Shown here one piece after another: positions 11,184 to 21,784 of a stretch of DNA of 64,000 nt; position 1 is the first letter of the stretch; the number at the start of each line of letters is the position of its first letter. The notes beneath the pieces are model-generated. The model was not told the DNA's origin, did no database searches, and saw only the letters and a list, made by a program, of their open reading frames with translations. The position numbers and the translations under genes were made by a program. Location of the stretch: positions 1 through 64,000 of the forward strand of contig WKLE02000147.1 of the NCBI GenBank assembly GCA_014885115.2. Direction: 5' to 3'. This DNA comes from Asterionellopsis glacialis. Taxonomy: Eukaryota > Bacillariophyta > Plagiogrammaphyceae > Rhaphoneidales > Asterionellopsidaceae.

Positions 11184-12532
11184 TTAGTTAGCAGCACTTT
11201 CATACTTGTCAGTTGAAGGTGTAGCAGAATCATCATCACTAGCATCCTTGTAGGAAAAAGCATTTTCTTCGTCTCCAGTGGTACTAGCTTTGTTCTTCTT
11301 CCAAAACATCATACGGTCGAAAGTAAACCCAGATGCTGCAGCTCCATCATTAGTAGTAAGTGCCTGAATCATAGATTGACCATACTTGAACATTCCAATT
11401 GAAAATAATCCATGGATCAAAGCAAGGAACATACAGACATAAGCAAATCCAGTTGATCCAAGCGCATTACGATCCTCACGTCGACGTTCATCAATCTGTG
11501 TCGAAGAAGGGTCAGGGCCGTATAAAAAATTAAAACGTGTTAGACAAGCAAAGAGACAAAACAAAACACAAATTATAATCAGGTATAGAACTAACGCACC
11601 TGGAATGATCCATACAAAACAGCCAAAAGGAATTCTGACGCAGCGAAGAATAATAAACCACCTGTAAAGACTCCAAGTTGGACTTGACAACCTTTCCCAC
11701 CAAGGACACGTCGACCCATTACAATGGTAACAATAACAACAGCAATCATCCAAAAGGATAAGTAAATCAAATTCCAAATATATCCTTCTTCCCTTACACG
11801 TTCGCCTTCGTCTTCATCGAACAAGGGAACGAATGCTACACACAAAATAACAATAAATGGTACAATGGAAATAACAGAGATACCAGTCCAAATATCGGAT
11901 AGAATATCTGCATATGCCTTGCCCTTGATGAGTGTTTCTTCTGCTTCTTTTTCTGAATCTTGTTCTTCAGCAGTATCAGCTTCCTTATTATGACTTCGTA
12001 AAACAAAGATCGACAACACAGCAAAAATGGCAGCTAGCCAAATAGAAATGACTGCAAAGGTATGTTCATCTTGAAGAATAACTTCGTTATCATCTTCAGG
12101 TAAGTATCGGTTGTTGTTGTTATTGTTGTTGTTGTTTTCGTCTTCCTCTTCAGGTCGGAAACTCCAAAAGTAGAGGATACAAACAACAGCCATATTCACC
12201 ATCATCACGGTCGATCCACCCAGGGTACCGATACGAAAGGCTGTACCAGTCTTTTTCCACCACGTGAAGAAACCCATTACAGCTAAAGTAAGAGAAGCCA
12301 CCATGACCCACATCATGGCAAATTCAAGTTTTCGTAGTTGCGCCACTTCAGGATCCTCATCACGACGATTGTTGCCTTCGTCATCTTGTTCCTCTTCTTC
12401 TTCACAATATCCATATTCATCAAATCGTCGACATTTGTTATGATTGTGAACCGTGAATCCGAACAAGGTAACGGCTGTGGATAATGTTACAACTCCAAAT
12501 GTTATGGGGAGAATGTATTGTATCAAAGTCAT
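11184..12532 (-). CDS. Polytopic membrane protein of unknown function
   Basis: Two exons are inferred, 12532-11600 and 11495-11184, with a 104-nt GT-AG intron (11496-11599) in phase 0, giving 414 residues. About eight hydrophobic segments are visible, at about residues 8-28, 70-92, 103-123, 163-183, 217-240, 255-278, 285-308 and one in exon 2 (YVCMFLALIHGLFSIGMF). Between them lie hydrophilic loops with acidic runs (EEEEEQDDEG) and an Asn repeat. The tail is hydrophilic, acidic and Ser-rich. I do not recognise a transporter, receptor or enzyme motif. A membrane location is certain from the segments; the function is unknown. Confidence 0.7.
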
Positions 12533-13346
12533 GGTGGTAATGGTGATGATGTCAGGTCAGTTGATACAACTAAGAGCATCAATGATGGAAGTGGACTGCT
12601 CCAAAAGAGACAAAACCAGGTTTGATATTTTTTTTTGTTCCACGTTTTTTTTTAAGAGAGATTGCATCGCAGAAATTAAATCATTGGGCGAGAAAAGGTT
12701 CTATTCTTGTTTTGCGATCTCAAAATGTTTCCGTTGACTGAGCATTTCCCATAATTGACTGCATGAGGTTTTATGTTCTACGTATGCTGGACAATGATCA
12801 GCCGATTGATTACATACTGAGTAAAGAAGCACATGTATCAGATGCACATGTACTTATTAAGTAAAAATGTTGTGCGTGCAAATCAACTTTCTGCGCGCAA
12901 AAAAGGCTGAGTAAAAAATGCAAATTGTTGATGGGCATCCCCAAAAATGCGAAAAAAAATACTTTGTGACTGAAACGTGCACAAAATAAAAAAATGGCAT
13001 GTTGGGATTATCTCTACACCACTTGAACAACTATGGAGCTGGTAAGCTTTGAAAGCTAAAACGACAAAGATTTTAACCAAAGTTGCTGCAAAAGTTGTAA
13101 AATCTGCCTTGATCTAACTTTTTCTCTAAACAGAACAGTATGATTTTGGTATTCTTTTTACTAACTCTAGCTCAACAATTTTTAAATGAAAATTTATATA
13201 GAATTTAGAGAATGTTTCAAGCTCTCTTTGAACTATTGTATAGAATATATACAAATATGTACCAACGTTTAGTTTTCAAACAGTATAAAAAGAGAGGATA
13301 TCATTAAAATCTTGATGGTGCTTGCTCATTATTACAGCCAGTAGTC
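12533..13346. other. Intergenic region
   Basis: No gene is seen. The stretch is the upstream side of the membrane protein gene and the downstream side of the annexin gene. It contains T-runs near 12630-12655 and AT-rich DNA toward 13260. No RNA gene was recognised. Confidence 0.4.
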
Positions 13347-14357
13347 CTATCCCTCCTCGGGCCATGCAGTATTCAAAATGGCAAGTAACACATCCTTATA
13401 TTTGCCTCTGCATTCAGATCTGACACGGTCATGAATTGTCTTTCCGAACAATTCAATATGCGCTGCCATAACATCTCGCATCACCTCTTGGTATCGAATG
13501 ATACAACATGTAAGTAACATTTCATCTGTCCCCATACCAGCACAGGCTTCCTTAATCAGGTTGGCCATGGTTTCATAGGGTTTTAACTTCATCCCAATCG
13601 TAAATAAGGTTGCCTTCTTGGCATTCCCACCCAAGGACTTTTCCATAGCCTTCAGTAAGGAAAATCCATACTTTTCGGCATACGCATGATTGACAGCTTC
13701 AACATGTTGTGCAGGTGCCTTACAAATAAGTTTGAAAATAACACGTTCATCTGTACCAAACCATTTGCCTTGTCCCTTTTTGTAAATTTCTTCAGCCTCT
13801 TCTTTTGCCAAATCTTTAGTGTGGTACTGTGGATCATAGGCTTCTTCACCACCCTGAAGACAGGTAATGATTAAACGTTCATGATCACCTGTAAGTTCTT
13901 TACCAAGTAATTTGATCAAATCCTTTGAGTACAACTTGAAGTAGGTCTTTTTCAAACGTTCGATCTCTTCATTCGTGCGTCCACAACAAATGCTGTAAAC
14001 AACATTGGAGCTACATCCTATTCCATCCGTTGCCTTTTTCAACATGCGACATTCAGCTTCATAGGATGGTAAGGCTAGGAATTGAAGTGCCATACCTAAA
14101 TCACCTGAAAATTCTTTTTTCATGACATCCAGCAGATCCTTTTCGTATAATTCCTTGTAACGGATTGATATTTTATACCTGTCAGACGCGTTCTTTGTGG
14201 CAAGCGCTTCAATCACCTTTTTCGCATTTGCACCCCAACCTTCACAGGCATCATGTATTTCATTACAAACTTCTTCAATGTCATATCCAAAACCTTCATG
14301 TTCACAAACTCCAGCGTCACGAACGATTGCGGGATAGAAAGAAATAGGTGTTGTCAT
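13347..14357 (-). CDS. Annexin family protein
   Basis: A single open frame of 336 residues, the usual size for a four-repeat annexin core. The four repeats lie at about residues 16-86, 88-160, 175-250 and 255-330. Annexins bind acidic phospholipids through Ca2+ held by GxGT loops plus an acidic residue about 40 residues on. Repeat 4 keeps GMGTDE, and repeat 3 keeps GTDER after an altered loop (GKWFGTDE). Repeats 1 and 2 read GWGANAKK and GIGCSSN, lacking the GT, so calcium binding there is probably weak or lost. The start at 14357 gives a short N-terminal tail without a signal peptide, consistent with a cytosolic protein recruited to membranes. A (GTT)n run lies just upstream of the ATG. Confidence 0.88.
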   Translation of the reverse strand: MTTPISFYPAIVRDAGVCEHEGFGYDIEEVCNEIHDACEGWGANAKKVIEALATKNASDRYKISIRYKELYEKDLLDVMKKEFSGDLGMALQFLALPSYEAECRMLKKATDGIGCSSNVVYSICCGRTNEEIERLKKTYFKLYSKDLIKLLGKELTGDHERLIITCLQGGEEAYDPQYHTKDLAKEEAEEIYKKGQGKWFGTDERVIFKLICKAPAQHVEAVNHAYAEKYGFSLLKAMEKSLGGNAKKATLFTIGMKLKPYETMANLIKEACAGMGTDEMLLTCCIIRYQEVMRDVMAAHIELFGKTIHDRVRSECRGKYKDVLLAILNTAWPEEG

Positions 14358-15142
14358 TATTGTGTTGTTGTTGTTGTTGATCGTGTGTAATGTTTGGAAT
14401 ATGAGAATTTGTTATATGCTGTTTTTTTTTTTTGATAAATGAGAACTCAATCGTTTGTGCCTGCACCCGAACTTGAAAGGATTCGCGGATTATGGATCTT
14501 GACACGAATGAAACACACAAAACTCGGGATTAGACAAGATTCATCATTCCACTTAAGTTTCAAAATTCAGATAGACAACAGATACTCATGAATAGAACTG
14601 TACAAACAAAATGATCGTTTTCTTCGTATAACTAGCACATCGGAGCATCATGGTCATCGCTGCATTCTCTTTATGTTGATGAACAACTGATTTCACGTTA
14701 TGATGGTTAAAAAATCCAAAATGGATCAGACATGTTTTTTAATTGTCTGTGCGTCAGTGCGTTTCTGCAGGCGCAGAGAAGATATTATTTGGGTGTGACC
14801 TCATAACTCAAAATACATATAGATATGTAGAGGTTATTTCCAATCTTCAGCTTGCAAAAACTGATTTTGTTCCTTTTTTAGACTAACCATTTCAAATGAG
14901 TTAGGACTGTGATACATATAATGATAGACTAGTAGATCAAATTATGTTGCCTATCACAAGTTTTACTGCGACGATGTCTTGTTCTCAACATATCCAACAT
15001 GACAGAAAGAGAACAATAGCCAAGGCGCCCTTTTCCCTTGAAACGTATGTTTCATGAGACACAACGCCACGATACCCAGAGTTGGTATGATACTATATTT
15101 TAGTCAATAGTTGCCGCAACGGTTTCTTCTTATTTATTTCTT
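14358..15142. other. Intergenic region
   Basis: Nothing beyond likely regulatory and UTR sequence is seen. The left end is upstream of the annexin gene and contains (GTT)n and a T-run. The right end is downstream of the sterol reductase gene. Confidence 0.4.
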
Positions 15143-16603
15143 TTAGTACACTCCTGGAAGGATTTTGTAGGGTACCAATTTGCAATATTCTTCATAGTAC
15201 TTTCCATATTTAAGATGACATTTGTTGGAATCACGTTTGGCACGATCAATCAAAAGTGATGTCAAGAAAGCCGCATAAAAAAGTGGAATGATACCATTTT
15301 GGAATGGATTGGCCAATAAGCACCATGACCATGCCGCCATGAGTTCAAAGAAATATTGAAAGTGTCGTGCAACACCCCAAAACCCTGATGCCAACAATAA
15401 TGATGTTTTGGTAGACTTTAATCCAGTTTTGCGATCAATAATGGTATATTCCGCCTTGATAAATTTGGGTGCTTGTCCCCATACCTTGCAGTCACCATTT
15501 GTAGCACGGAATACGTCACGTTCCCGATCCGCCAGGTAGTTCAACACCACGCCCGTAATGGAAAGTACAAAGAGTGCAGCAGCCGCACCGAATGATAATG
15601 TAGATGGATACTGTACTAAAAATCTAGAATGGAGTGTATAGACAGAGGGGACCCACACGAGACAACCCCATTGAATTTCAAAACCAGCACGATCCACAAT
15701 GATATCAATGGAACGCATGTATCCCATTTCCCACAAGAAGAACTTGAAGAGATACAAATATTGAGAGAGGGCACTAAAGAATAAACCCCAATCCATGGTA
15801 TCACCGTGCAATGTATAGGAACGGTAACAAAAACTCAAGCCAGCAAGTTGCCAATAGGTCATGCTAAAACGACAATTAATGAATCGTTTCAAGTCCAAAC
15901 CCAAGATACGAGGATATAATTCAGTACCCCACAAATAATCCTTGACAAAGCTACCAGAAGATCCACAATCTTGTGTAGATGGGAAATGAATACCCTTGAA
16001 TGTGAGGAACATACAAAAGACTATTCCAAAGACATTCAAAAAGGCGACAGATCCGGGGAAGGTATCATAAATAATACCAAAGTCGTACAAGTTGGCAAAA
16101 CCTAGATTAGACCCAGCATAAAATAGGAATGTGTATAAAATGCAATGAAGGACGCCATTGTCAACATATTTAGGAATATGTCCTGTCAATGTTTCAGGTC
16201 CAGTTTCAATTTTACCAGGTAAGAATCGTTCCAATACCAGAGCCACACCCATAAAGGTTAAAATAAAGTTGGTGCCTTCCGCTGTGGGTACGACTGACAT
16301 TCCTGTGGATAAGACTCCCTTGATACATGCAGACGGATCTTCCAAACATCCACTAAGCATGCCTGTAAATGGACGAGTCGCCATGGTAGGATATTCTGTG
16401 GCCATTTCTTCCGATGTCAAATACGAAAGCAACAATGATAAAAAGGGTGCTGCGATAATTAACGCAAAAAAGTATGGGTTTGCTTCTACTCCAGCAGCAA
16501 CATAATTTGTTCCTTCGTCATAATTTGATATTTTGCTTTTGTCATTGTTGCCATTGCTTTGGGACGACGACGTCGTCGTCGTCCGTTCCTTTTGAGTCGC
16601 CAT
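15143..16603 (-). CDS. DHCR7: 7-dehydrocholesterol reductase (sterol delta-7 reductase)
   Basis: A 486-residue protein of the ERG4/ERG24 sterol reductase family, unspliced as read. It reduces the C7-C8 double bond of sterol intermediates with NADPH in the endoplasmic reticulum membrane, a late step of sterol synthesis. The start is the ATG at 16603; upstream in-frame codons have no ATG. Many hydrophobic spans begin at about residue 40. The C-terminal third carries hallmark blocks: NYLADRERDVFR, CKVWG, SGFWGVARHFQYFFEL, then CHLKYGKYYEEYCKLVPYKILPG at the end. These match DHCR7 (plant DWF5) rather than the C14 or C24 reductases. The Ser/Thr-rich N-terminus is variable. The divergent neighbour encodes dolichol kinase, another isoprenoid-lipid enzyme of the ER, and a shared promoter is possible. 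Confidence 0.93.
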   Translation of the reverse strand: MATQKERTTTTSSSQSNGNNDKSKISNYDEGTNYVAAGVEANPYFFALIIAAPFLSLLLSYLTSEEMATEYPTMATRPFTGMLSGCLEDPSACIKGVLSTGMSVVPTAEGTNFILTFMGVALVLERFLPGKIETGPETLTGHIPKYVDNGVLHCILYTFLFYAGSNLGFANLYDFGIIYDTFPGSVAFLNVFGIVFCMFLTFKGIHFPSTQDCGSSGSFVKDYLWGTELYPRILGLDLKRFINCRFSMTYWQLAGLSFCYRSYTLHGDTMDWGLFFSALSQYLYLFKFFLWEMGYMRSIDIIVDRAGFEIQWGCLVWVPSVYTLHSRFLVQYPSTLSFGAAAALFVLSITGVVLNYLADRERDVFRATNGDCKVWGQAPKFIKAEYTIIDRKTGLKSTKTSLLLASGFWGVARHFQYFFELMAAWSWCLLANPFQNGIIPLFYAAFLTSLLIDRAKRDSNKCHLKYGKYYEEYCKLVPYKILPGVY

Positions 16604-17023
16604 GGTGGTAACCACACTAAACTGCGTCCCTGAGTGAGTGAAACCTGCGGACTGTACCTAAAATCTTTGCGAGATGAGGTGTTTTCGGGAAAGTTTTTTT
16701 CTCTTTTCTACGAAAACCAATGCTAACACTCCCCGGACTACTTCCTCCCTCCCTCCCTCCCTCCCTCCCTCCGACCGTATGAAAGTGGTTACGCTGTCTG
16801 TGTTTATCTTGACGTAATATGCAAAAAAGTTGAGTTGGGAACACGATTGGAAAAACAGACAAACGTACGTACACATAAATACACGGGCCTATCAATTTTG
16901 AATTTGTTGTCTTCGTTTTGTGACTTTTTTATAGATCGGGTTCGCAAATACAGTAATTCGCCATGTGCGTATGGTGTCGGTCCCTCCGATCATTCCCATC
17001 GCTCCAAAAATTTATGATTGTCC
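16604..17023. other. Divergent intergenic region between DHCR7 and dolichol kinase
   Basis: A 420-base divergent spacer that must contain both promoters. It holds the TCCC microsatellite. No additional gene is visible. An out-of-frame ATG at 17014 lies just before the dolichol kinase start. Confidence 0.5.
16746..16772. repeat. (TCCC)n microsatellite, G-rich on the minus strand
   Basis: About seven TCCC units in a row. On the minus strand this reads as repeated GGG tracts spaced by single A, and lies about 145 bases upstream of the DHCR7 ATG, probably in its promoter or 5' UTR. Such runs can fold as a G-quadruplex. Regulation by it is speculative. Confidence 0.85.
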
Positions 17024-19324
17024 ATGGTCAATGAACATAGTCTAGAACATTACTCTAGAGAAAGAGAGAACCTCAATACGAATGAAGAAATGACAGAAAA
17101 ACAACTTCAAAAGAAGAAAGATATCACCATTAATAATAATTATGATCCATTGTCAATAGTAGAACCAATTTTATGGACACTATTGTCCTTTTGTCCAGTT
17201 GTCTCCTTGTGGATGCTAGAAATAAGAGGACATGGAGGTACTTATGACTCAAATACTAATACTAGCAACAATAGCAAAGCCACTTCCATTACGTATTTGA
17301 CCAACATGCAAGATAGATGGACAATGTGTATAGTAACTTTCCTAAGATCATTGGTCACACTAGTACAAATCATAAAGAATCCTGGTCAAACGTGTGATAA
17401 AAATAATGGTGGCGAGTCTTTCAATTCGAATAATACAACAATTAACGCACTGTGGCGACAGCAGCCAAAAAAACTACAGACAACGAATAAGGATCCACAA
17501 GGAATATGTTCTATAGTTCTTATTCCACTCTTGTTACAATCCATGTCACTTTATAATGAACATTGGTTATGGTATGCCAAACTTGCATCAGTTGGGTATG
17601 CTATCATACCGCCATTGGCCAAAATTAACCCATACCAACACACCAATGAAAGACTTTATGATGTCTTTGACTTTATGATTCTTCTTTGTTGTGCAACACT
17701 AATAATGGATGGCGAAGATTCAAGGGAGATTGATCATGGTGGTTCTGTTGACACTTCTACAATTATGTCATTATCATTAAGGCGGTCTATACTTCAAACT
17801 GGAATAGTGATCACCACAATGCTGATTATGTTTCCATATCGTGTAATTCAAACATTCGTATCCTTCCAACGAGTATTTACAATCAGTGAATGGTTCGTTG
17901 TATCTTCACTTTGTAGTATTGCTATTTCAGAGATAGTACTCTTGATCATTGATTTTGCCATATTCCAGACCGATGGTGTTGTTATTGATAGTAATAATAG
18001 CAACCATGATGTCATCACCGGATCAGCAGCAGGAATAGCACAATTGGTACCTTCCATCCCTGGTTGTATTTCACTTAGTGGGGTATTGGGAAGTATTTTA
18101 GGTTGCGTTCTAGCTAGTGTTGTCCCTAAATTTATGCAAAAGATCCCCGTATTGGTAGTGACACCATTTTTGATTATTGAATATACTTTACATCATTTAT
18201 CACCCTACTACTACAAGAGCAACACTGATTGGGATAACTTCACAATAATGGCTGTTCCCAAATCTCTTCAATGGCTTGTATCCTTCCTATTGGAAAAAGA
18301 GATAGATTACAACAATAATGATATGCATACTGGTGCTGTGTCTAAGGTATATCAGTCTTTACCATGTTTACAATATAGATATAGATGGCTAATATATTGG
18401 ATATTCATCCTTGCAATTGCTATCCCATGTGCACCACGATCATCAAAGTCAGCAAATGCTCCCTTTTTATTGCCATTATCGTCGGTTGTAGCTCGACGTA
18501 AATGGTTCCATGGTGTTGCAGTCCTTTTATTTGGTCCAGTGACTTGGTATTCACCCCAACTCATGTCATTATCCTATGCAATAGCATTGGCAGTATTATT
18601 TGTTATGGAGCATATTCGATTATCATTCCGCATTCCTATAATTGATGAATTTTATACAGCATTTTTAGATTTGGACAAGGATACTATGAATGATGCTACA
18701 CCACCAACGACGACGACGACGACGACGACCGCAACAAGGAGTAGCAAGACCAATACTAACGACGAAAAACAGCAGCAGCAACAACAACAACAACAAAAAC
18801 AACAACGACCGCCACAAATTGTAGTCACTCATATGTTGTTAATTGTTGGTTGTGCTTTGCCACTTTGGATATCTGAAATAATTCAATTAGGTCACCGCAA
18901 CGCCCAAGAGACACCAATAAATACAGTAGCGGCAACATCAGCATCCAACTTCTTTGTTCGTTTAGTACAGCTTTGGGGAGTACTAAGTTTGGGTGTTGGA
19001 GATGCCATGGGTGCTCTTGTAGGGAAGGCGATTGGTAAAATTTATTGGAATCCTCATCGTGGAAGTGGACGAACGCTAGAAGGATCATTTGCCATGTGGA
19101 TGAGTATGTCAATAATCTGTTACTTGTGCCAATGCACATTACCCTCAGATTCACCGGATAAGATAGACGGCATAGGGAGAAGATTGCTAATAGATCACCT
19201 ACCATGGCTTGCTGCTGTCACAGGTGTTACGTTCATTGAGGCTTGGACTCATCAAATTGATAATCTTATTTTACCATTGACAGGTGTAATAATACTCTTG
19301 ACATTCCAACCTTTACTAAATTGA
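17024..19324 (+). CDS. Dolichol kinase
   Basis: A 766-residue polytopic protein; the start is the ATG at 17024. Dolichol kinase uses CTP to phosphorylate dolichol on the ER membrane, supplying dolichyl phosphate for N-glycosylation, O-mannosylation and GPI anchors. The C-terminal part carries the family signatures: ARRKWFHGVAVLLFGP, then GVGDAMGALVGKAIGKIYW with GSGRTLEG (the CTP-binding region), and finally FIEAWTHQIDNLILPLTGV. About 15 hydrophobic spans are present. It is longer than the animal and yeast enzymes (just over 500 residues) because of an extended N-terminal half and a Thr/Gln-rich low-complexity insert encoded by ACG and CAA/CAG repeats at about 18700-18810. It fits functionally with the GT32 glycosyltransferase later in the window, without being linked to it. 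Confidence 0.9.
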   Translation: MVNEHSLEHYSRERENLNTNEEMTEKQLQKKKDITINNNYDPLSIVEPILWTLLSFCPVVSLWMLEIRGHGGTYDSNTNTSNNSKATSITYLTNMQDRWTMCIVTFLRSLVTLVQIIKNPGQTCDKNNGGESFNSNNTTINALWRQQPKKLQTTNKDPQGICSIVLIPLLLQSMSLYNEHWLWYAKLASVGYAIIPPLAKINPYQHTNERLYDVFDFMILLCCATLIMDGEDSREIDHGGSVDTSTIMSLSLRRSILQTGIVITTMLIMFPYRVIQTFVSFQRVFTISEWFVVSSLCSIAISEIVLLIIDFAIFQTDGVVIDSNNSNHDVITGSAAGIAQLVPSIPGCISLSGVLGSILGCVLASVVPKFMQKIPVLVVTPFLIIEYTLHHLSPYYYKSNTDWDNFTIMAVPKSLQWLVSFLLEKEIDYNNNDMHTGAVSKVYQSLPCLQYRYRWLIYWIFILAIAIPCAPRSSKSANAPFLLPLSSVVARRKWFHGVAVLLFGPVTWYSPQLMSLSYAIALAVLFVMEHIRLSFRIPIIDEFYTAFLDLDKDTMNDATPPTTTTTTTTATRSSKTNTNDEKQQQQQQQQQKQQRPPQIVVTHMLLIVGCALPLWISEIIQLGHRNAQETPINTVAATSASNFFVRLVQLWGVLSLGVGDAMGALVGKAIGKIYWNPHRGSGRTLEGSFAMWMSMSIICYLCQCTLPSDSPDKIDGIGRRLLIDHLPWLAAVTGVTFIEAWTHQIDNLILPLTGVIILLTFQPLLN

Positions 19325-19843
19325 CAAAGGAATAATCTTCTCCCTTGACATGCACGAAGAAAAGGATCAAGTCAGAAATCAGCTCGAGATTGCCAAACAA
19401 GTTCCTCTGTACTTTACGACTTTAGTTCTACTGAAGCCTACGATAGATAGATAATTCATGGATTGCATTAAAATGTGTATGACATCCTCAACCGTATTGT
19501 TGCTTTTCCTCAGTGTGCTTGAATATACCTTCTATCGGTGCACCACGTGCTCCTTCGTTGAACGTAAAGAAAGATAGCCGAATATTATTTGCCAGCAACA
19601 ACTCTTCAATATAACTAATAGGATGTTCAACAACAAAAGAGTTCCCGAAGGACTATTATTGAAAGATACGTTTTGTTTACAAAATTTCTTTACTTGCTGA
19701 GCTTTACATAATATTGTTTGTACAGCACAGGAACAAGTATAGGTAGGTGCTATATGCACAAGTTAAATTTGGAACAAATACCTTTGATCTAAGAAAAGTT
19801 ACTCATACACCGTATGGAAGTTTGGCCGTCGTAATGGCATTTA
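19325..19843. other. Intergenic region between convergent genes
   Basis: A convergent spacer between dolichol kinase and the short-chain dehydrogenase. It presumably holds both 3' UTRs. No gene or repeat of note is seen. Confidence 0.4.
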
Positions 19844-20884
19844 TTACTGATCCAACACAAGTTTTTCAGATAATTTCCAAAGCTGTTCCGAGAGATTGCC
19901 GTATCCATTCACTTGTTCCGTTTCTTTTTCTGCAATTTCTCCATCACGATAAAAACCACCATTCTGCAAGTGTTCCTTGTCTTGAATAATGGGATAAATT
20001 ATATTTTGAGCACCTAACTGACTGGACCTCATAAACATGAATGCAATTGGTGAAAATAAAACTTTAGTCAATGGCGACATTCCTACATGTCGTGCTAAAT
20101 CTGTAGCGCACCAACCTGGACAAACACAGTAGGTACTGACCGAGGTACCGTCGCAAACTTTTGCCAACTGTTGACAACAAAGAGCATTAGCCAATTTTGA
20201 ATCACAGTATCCCGTGGGAGCATGTTCCTTCTTTTTCTTTTTTTGGGGGGAGTCGTCTCCAGTTGATTCTGGGACACGACCATTGTGAACAAAATCAGTT
20301 GTTTCCATATTCAATTGTCCATTCTTGAGTAATCCAGAAGAGACAATAATGATGCGACTACTAGTCTCCGACGTTTGTAAGGTTTCCATGAGTTGTTGTA
20401 TTAAATAAAAATGTCCAAGGTGATTCACTCCAAAATGAATCTCGTACCCATCCTTCGTTTGAAGGTGCTTTTCCATGGGGACCCATACACCCGCATTGCA
20501 GACAAGTGCATAAATGGAATTGTATTTGGTTTTAATTTCATTGGAAAATGTTTTAACAGATGCCAAGGAAGCCAAGTCTAATTCTGCACATTCCACACGA
20601 TAGTCTGTATTGTTGGTAGTACTCTTTCGTAAACGCGAGGCGGCCTCTTGTGCCTTGGTTAAATCACGACATGCCAATACGACTGTAGCTCCACGATGAG
20701 TTAAATCCAAGGCAGTTTGGTATCCAAGACCGGTGTTACCGCCAGTGACAATTATAACATTTCCAACCATATTACAGGTTCGTTCCTTTCGAAGATCAAT
20801 CCATTTGGATGCGACTCGACGGCGTAAAAAGTAAAGACCACCGATGGACAAACTGGTGAATACCAAACCAGATGACACACCCAT
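19844..20884 (-). CDS. Short-chain dehydrogenase/reductase (retinol dehydrogenase-like)
   Basis: A 346-residue classical SDR, unspliced, starting at the ATG at 20884. A hydrophobic segment at about residues 5-20 could anchor it in a membrane. The Rossmann NAD(P)-binding motif is TGGNTGLG (residues 47-54). NAG lies at 130-132, the catalytic Ser in IIIVSSG near 182-183, and the YxxxK pair is Tyr226 and Lys230 (YCDSK). The family resembles the RDH11-14 and WW-oxidoreductase group, which act on retinoids, steroids or other lipophilic alcohols and ketones. The substrate cannot be told here. A Lys run at about residues 215-219 lies in the variable loop before the active-site Tyr. Confidence 0.88.
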   Translation of the reverse strand: MGVSSGLVFTSLSIGGLYFLRRRVASKWIDLRKERTCNMVGNVIIVTGGNTGLGYQTALDLTHRGATVVLACRDLTKAQEAASRLRKSTTNNTDYRVECAELDLASLASVKTFSNEIKTKYNSIYALVCNAGVWVPMEKHLQTKDGYEIHFGVNHLGHFYLIQQLMETLQTSETSSRIIIVSSGLLKNGQLNMETTDFVHNGRVPESTGDDSPQKKKKKEHAPTGYCDSKLANALCCQQLAKVCDGTSVSTYCVCPGWCATDLARHVGMSPLTKVLFSPIAFMFMRSSQLGAQNIIYPIIQDKEHLQNGGFYRDGEIAEKETEQVNGYGNLSEQLWKLSEKLVLDQ

Positions 20885-21784
20885 TATTATCGTATCTTAC
20901 TATGCAATATAATACATGCACTTGTGCTGCTCCTAAAGTCTCTGTCTGCGTTGCCTGTTGATACTGTCGTCGGTTGTCTCGGTATGTTACCAGTATCTTT
21001 GAGAGCTCAAAAGGATCAGAACAAATCCACACAAATTCTGAAACGGAGCACTGACGCAGGCCCGCCGCTTCCCACACTTCCCTCCGATGTCGTGATGAGA
21101 CCTCAGACCTGCTCATAGACCTCAGTAGTTTTTGAGTTTTCTGACTAGAGTTACGGTTAGTTTGAGAACCGATTGCTCTACATATATTCTACGAGTATTT
21201 TCTACTAAAACCAACATTCTCTCCGCTACCTTTCGAGCTCTGCTTTTTCTGGCGGTCTTCGCCATTTTCGTTTCTTGTTGCGCGTTAAACGCGCAAGACA
21301 GGTTTCTGATCTTCTTTCTCAGGAAAGTCTAGCTAGACTCTCTAGACTCTGTCTCTCTACTGTAGAGAGAGAGGTCTTCAAGTATTATGGTTGACCACGC
21401 GAACCATTCCACGTGTTGCACATCCAGAGAATCAACTCGCGACGTTGCCTGACGAAACGGAACAGGCAGTCACATGTTCCCGCCTTTTTCTCCTTTTCAA
21501 GATTTTGCCCCGATGATATTTTCCACGCGGCGGCGGCGGTGCGGCGGATACTGGTACAAATCAACATTTGCACAAACACACAGTAAAGGTAGGGATCACT
21601 CAATGGAAGCTTCGATGCAGTATATGCAGTAATACTGTATTATCAATACCTGGTAATGGCCTTCTACATAGAGTAGCTAAAAAAAAAAACGCAGCGGCAA
21701 CTGCATTGCGACACTGATTAGAGACAGTCAGAGCGGTCTCTGCCTCATCTGTGACATCAATCTAATAAGTAAGTGTTTTATGTC
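20885..21784. other. Divergent intergenic region with palindromes
   Basis: The spacer between the dehydrogenase and MSH5 genes. It contains three perfect palindromes (listed separately), a TACCTGGTA at 21647-21655 and an A-run at 21679. No gene is recognised. Confidence 0.5.
21278..21370. repeat. Cluster of three perfect palindromes
   Basis: TTGCGCGTT-A-AACGCGCAA spans 21278-21296. AGTCTAGCTAGACT spans 21326-21339. TCTCTCTAC-T-GTAGAGAGA spans 21352-21370. Arms are 9, 7 and 9 bases with centres of one, zero and one base. All lie between two divergent genes. They could be protein-binding sites or cruciform-prone sequence; no known site was recognised. Confidence 0.8.
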
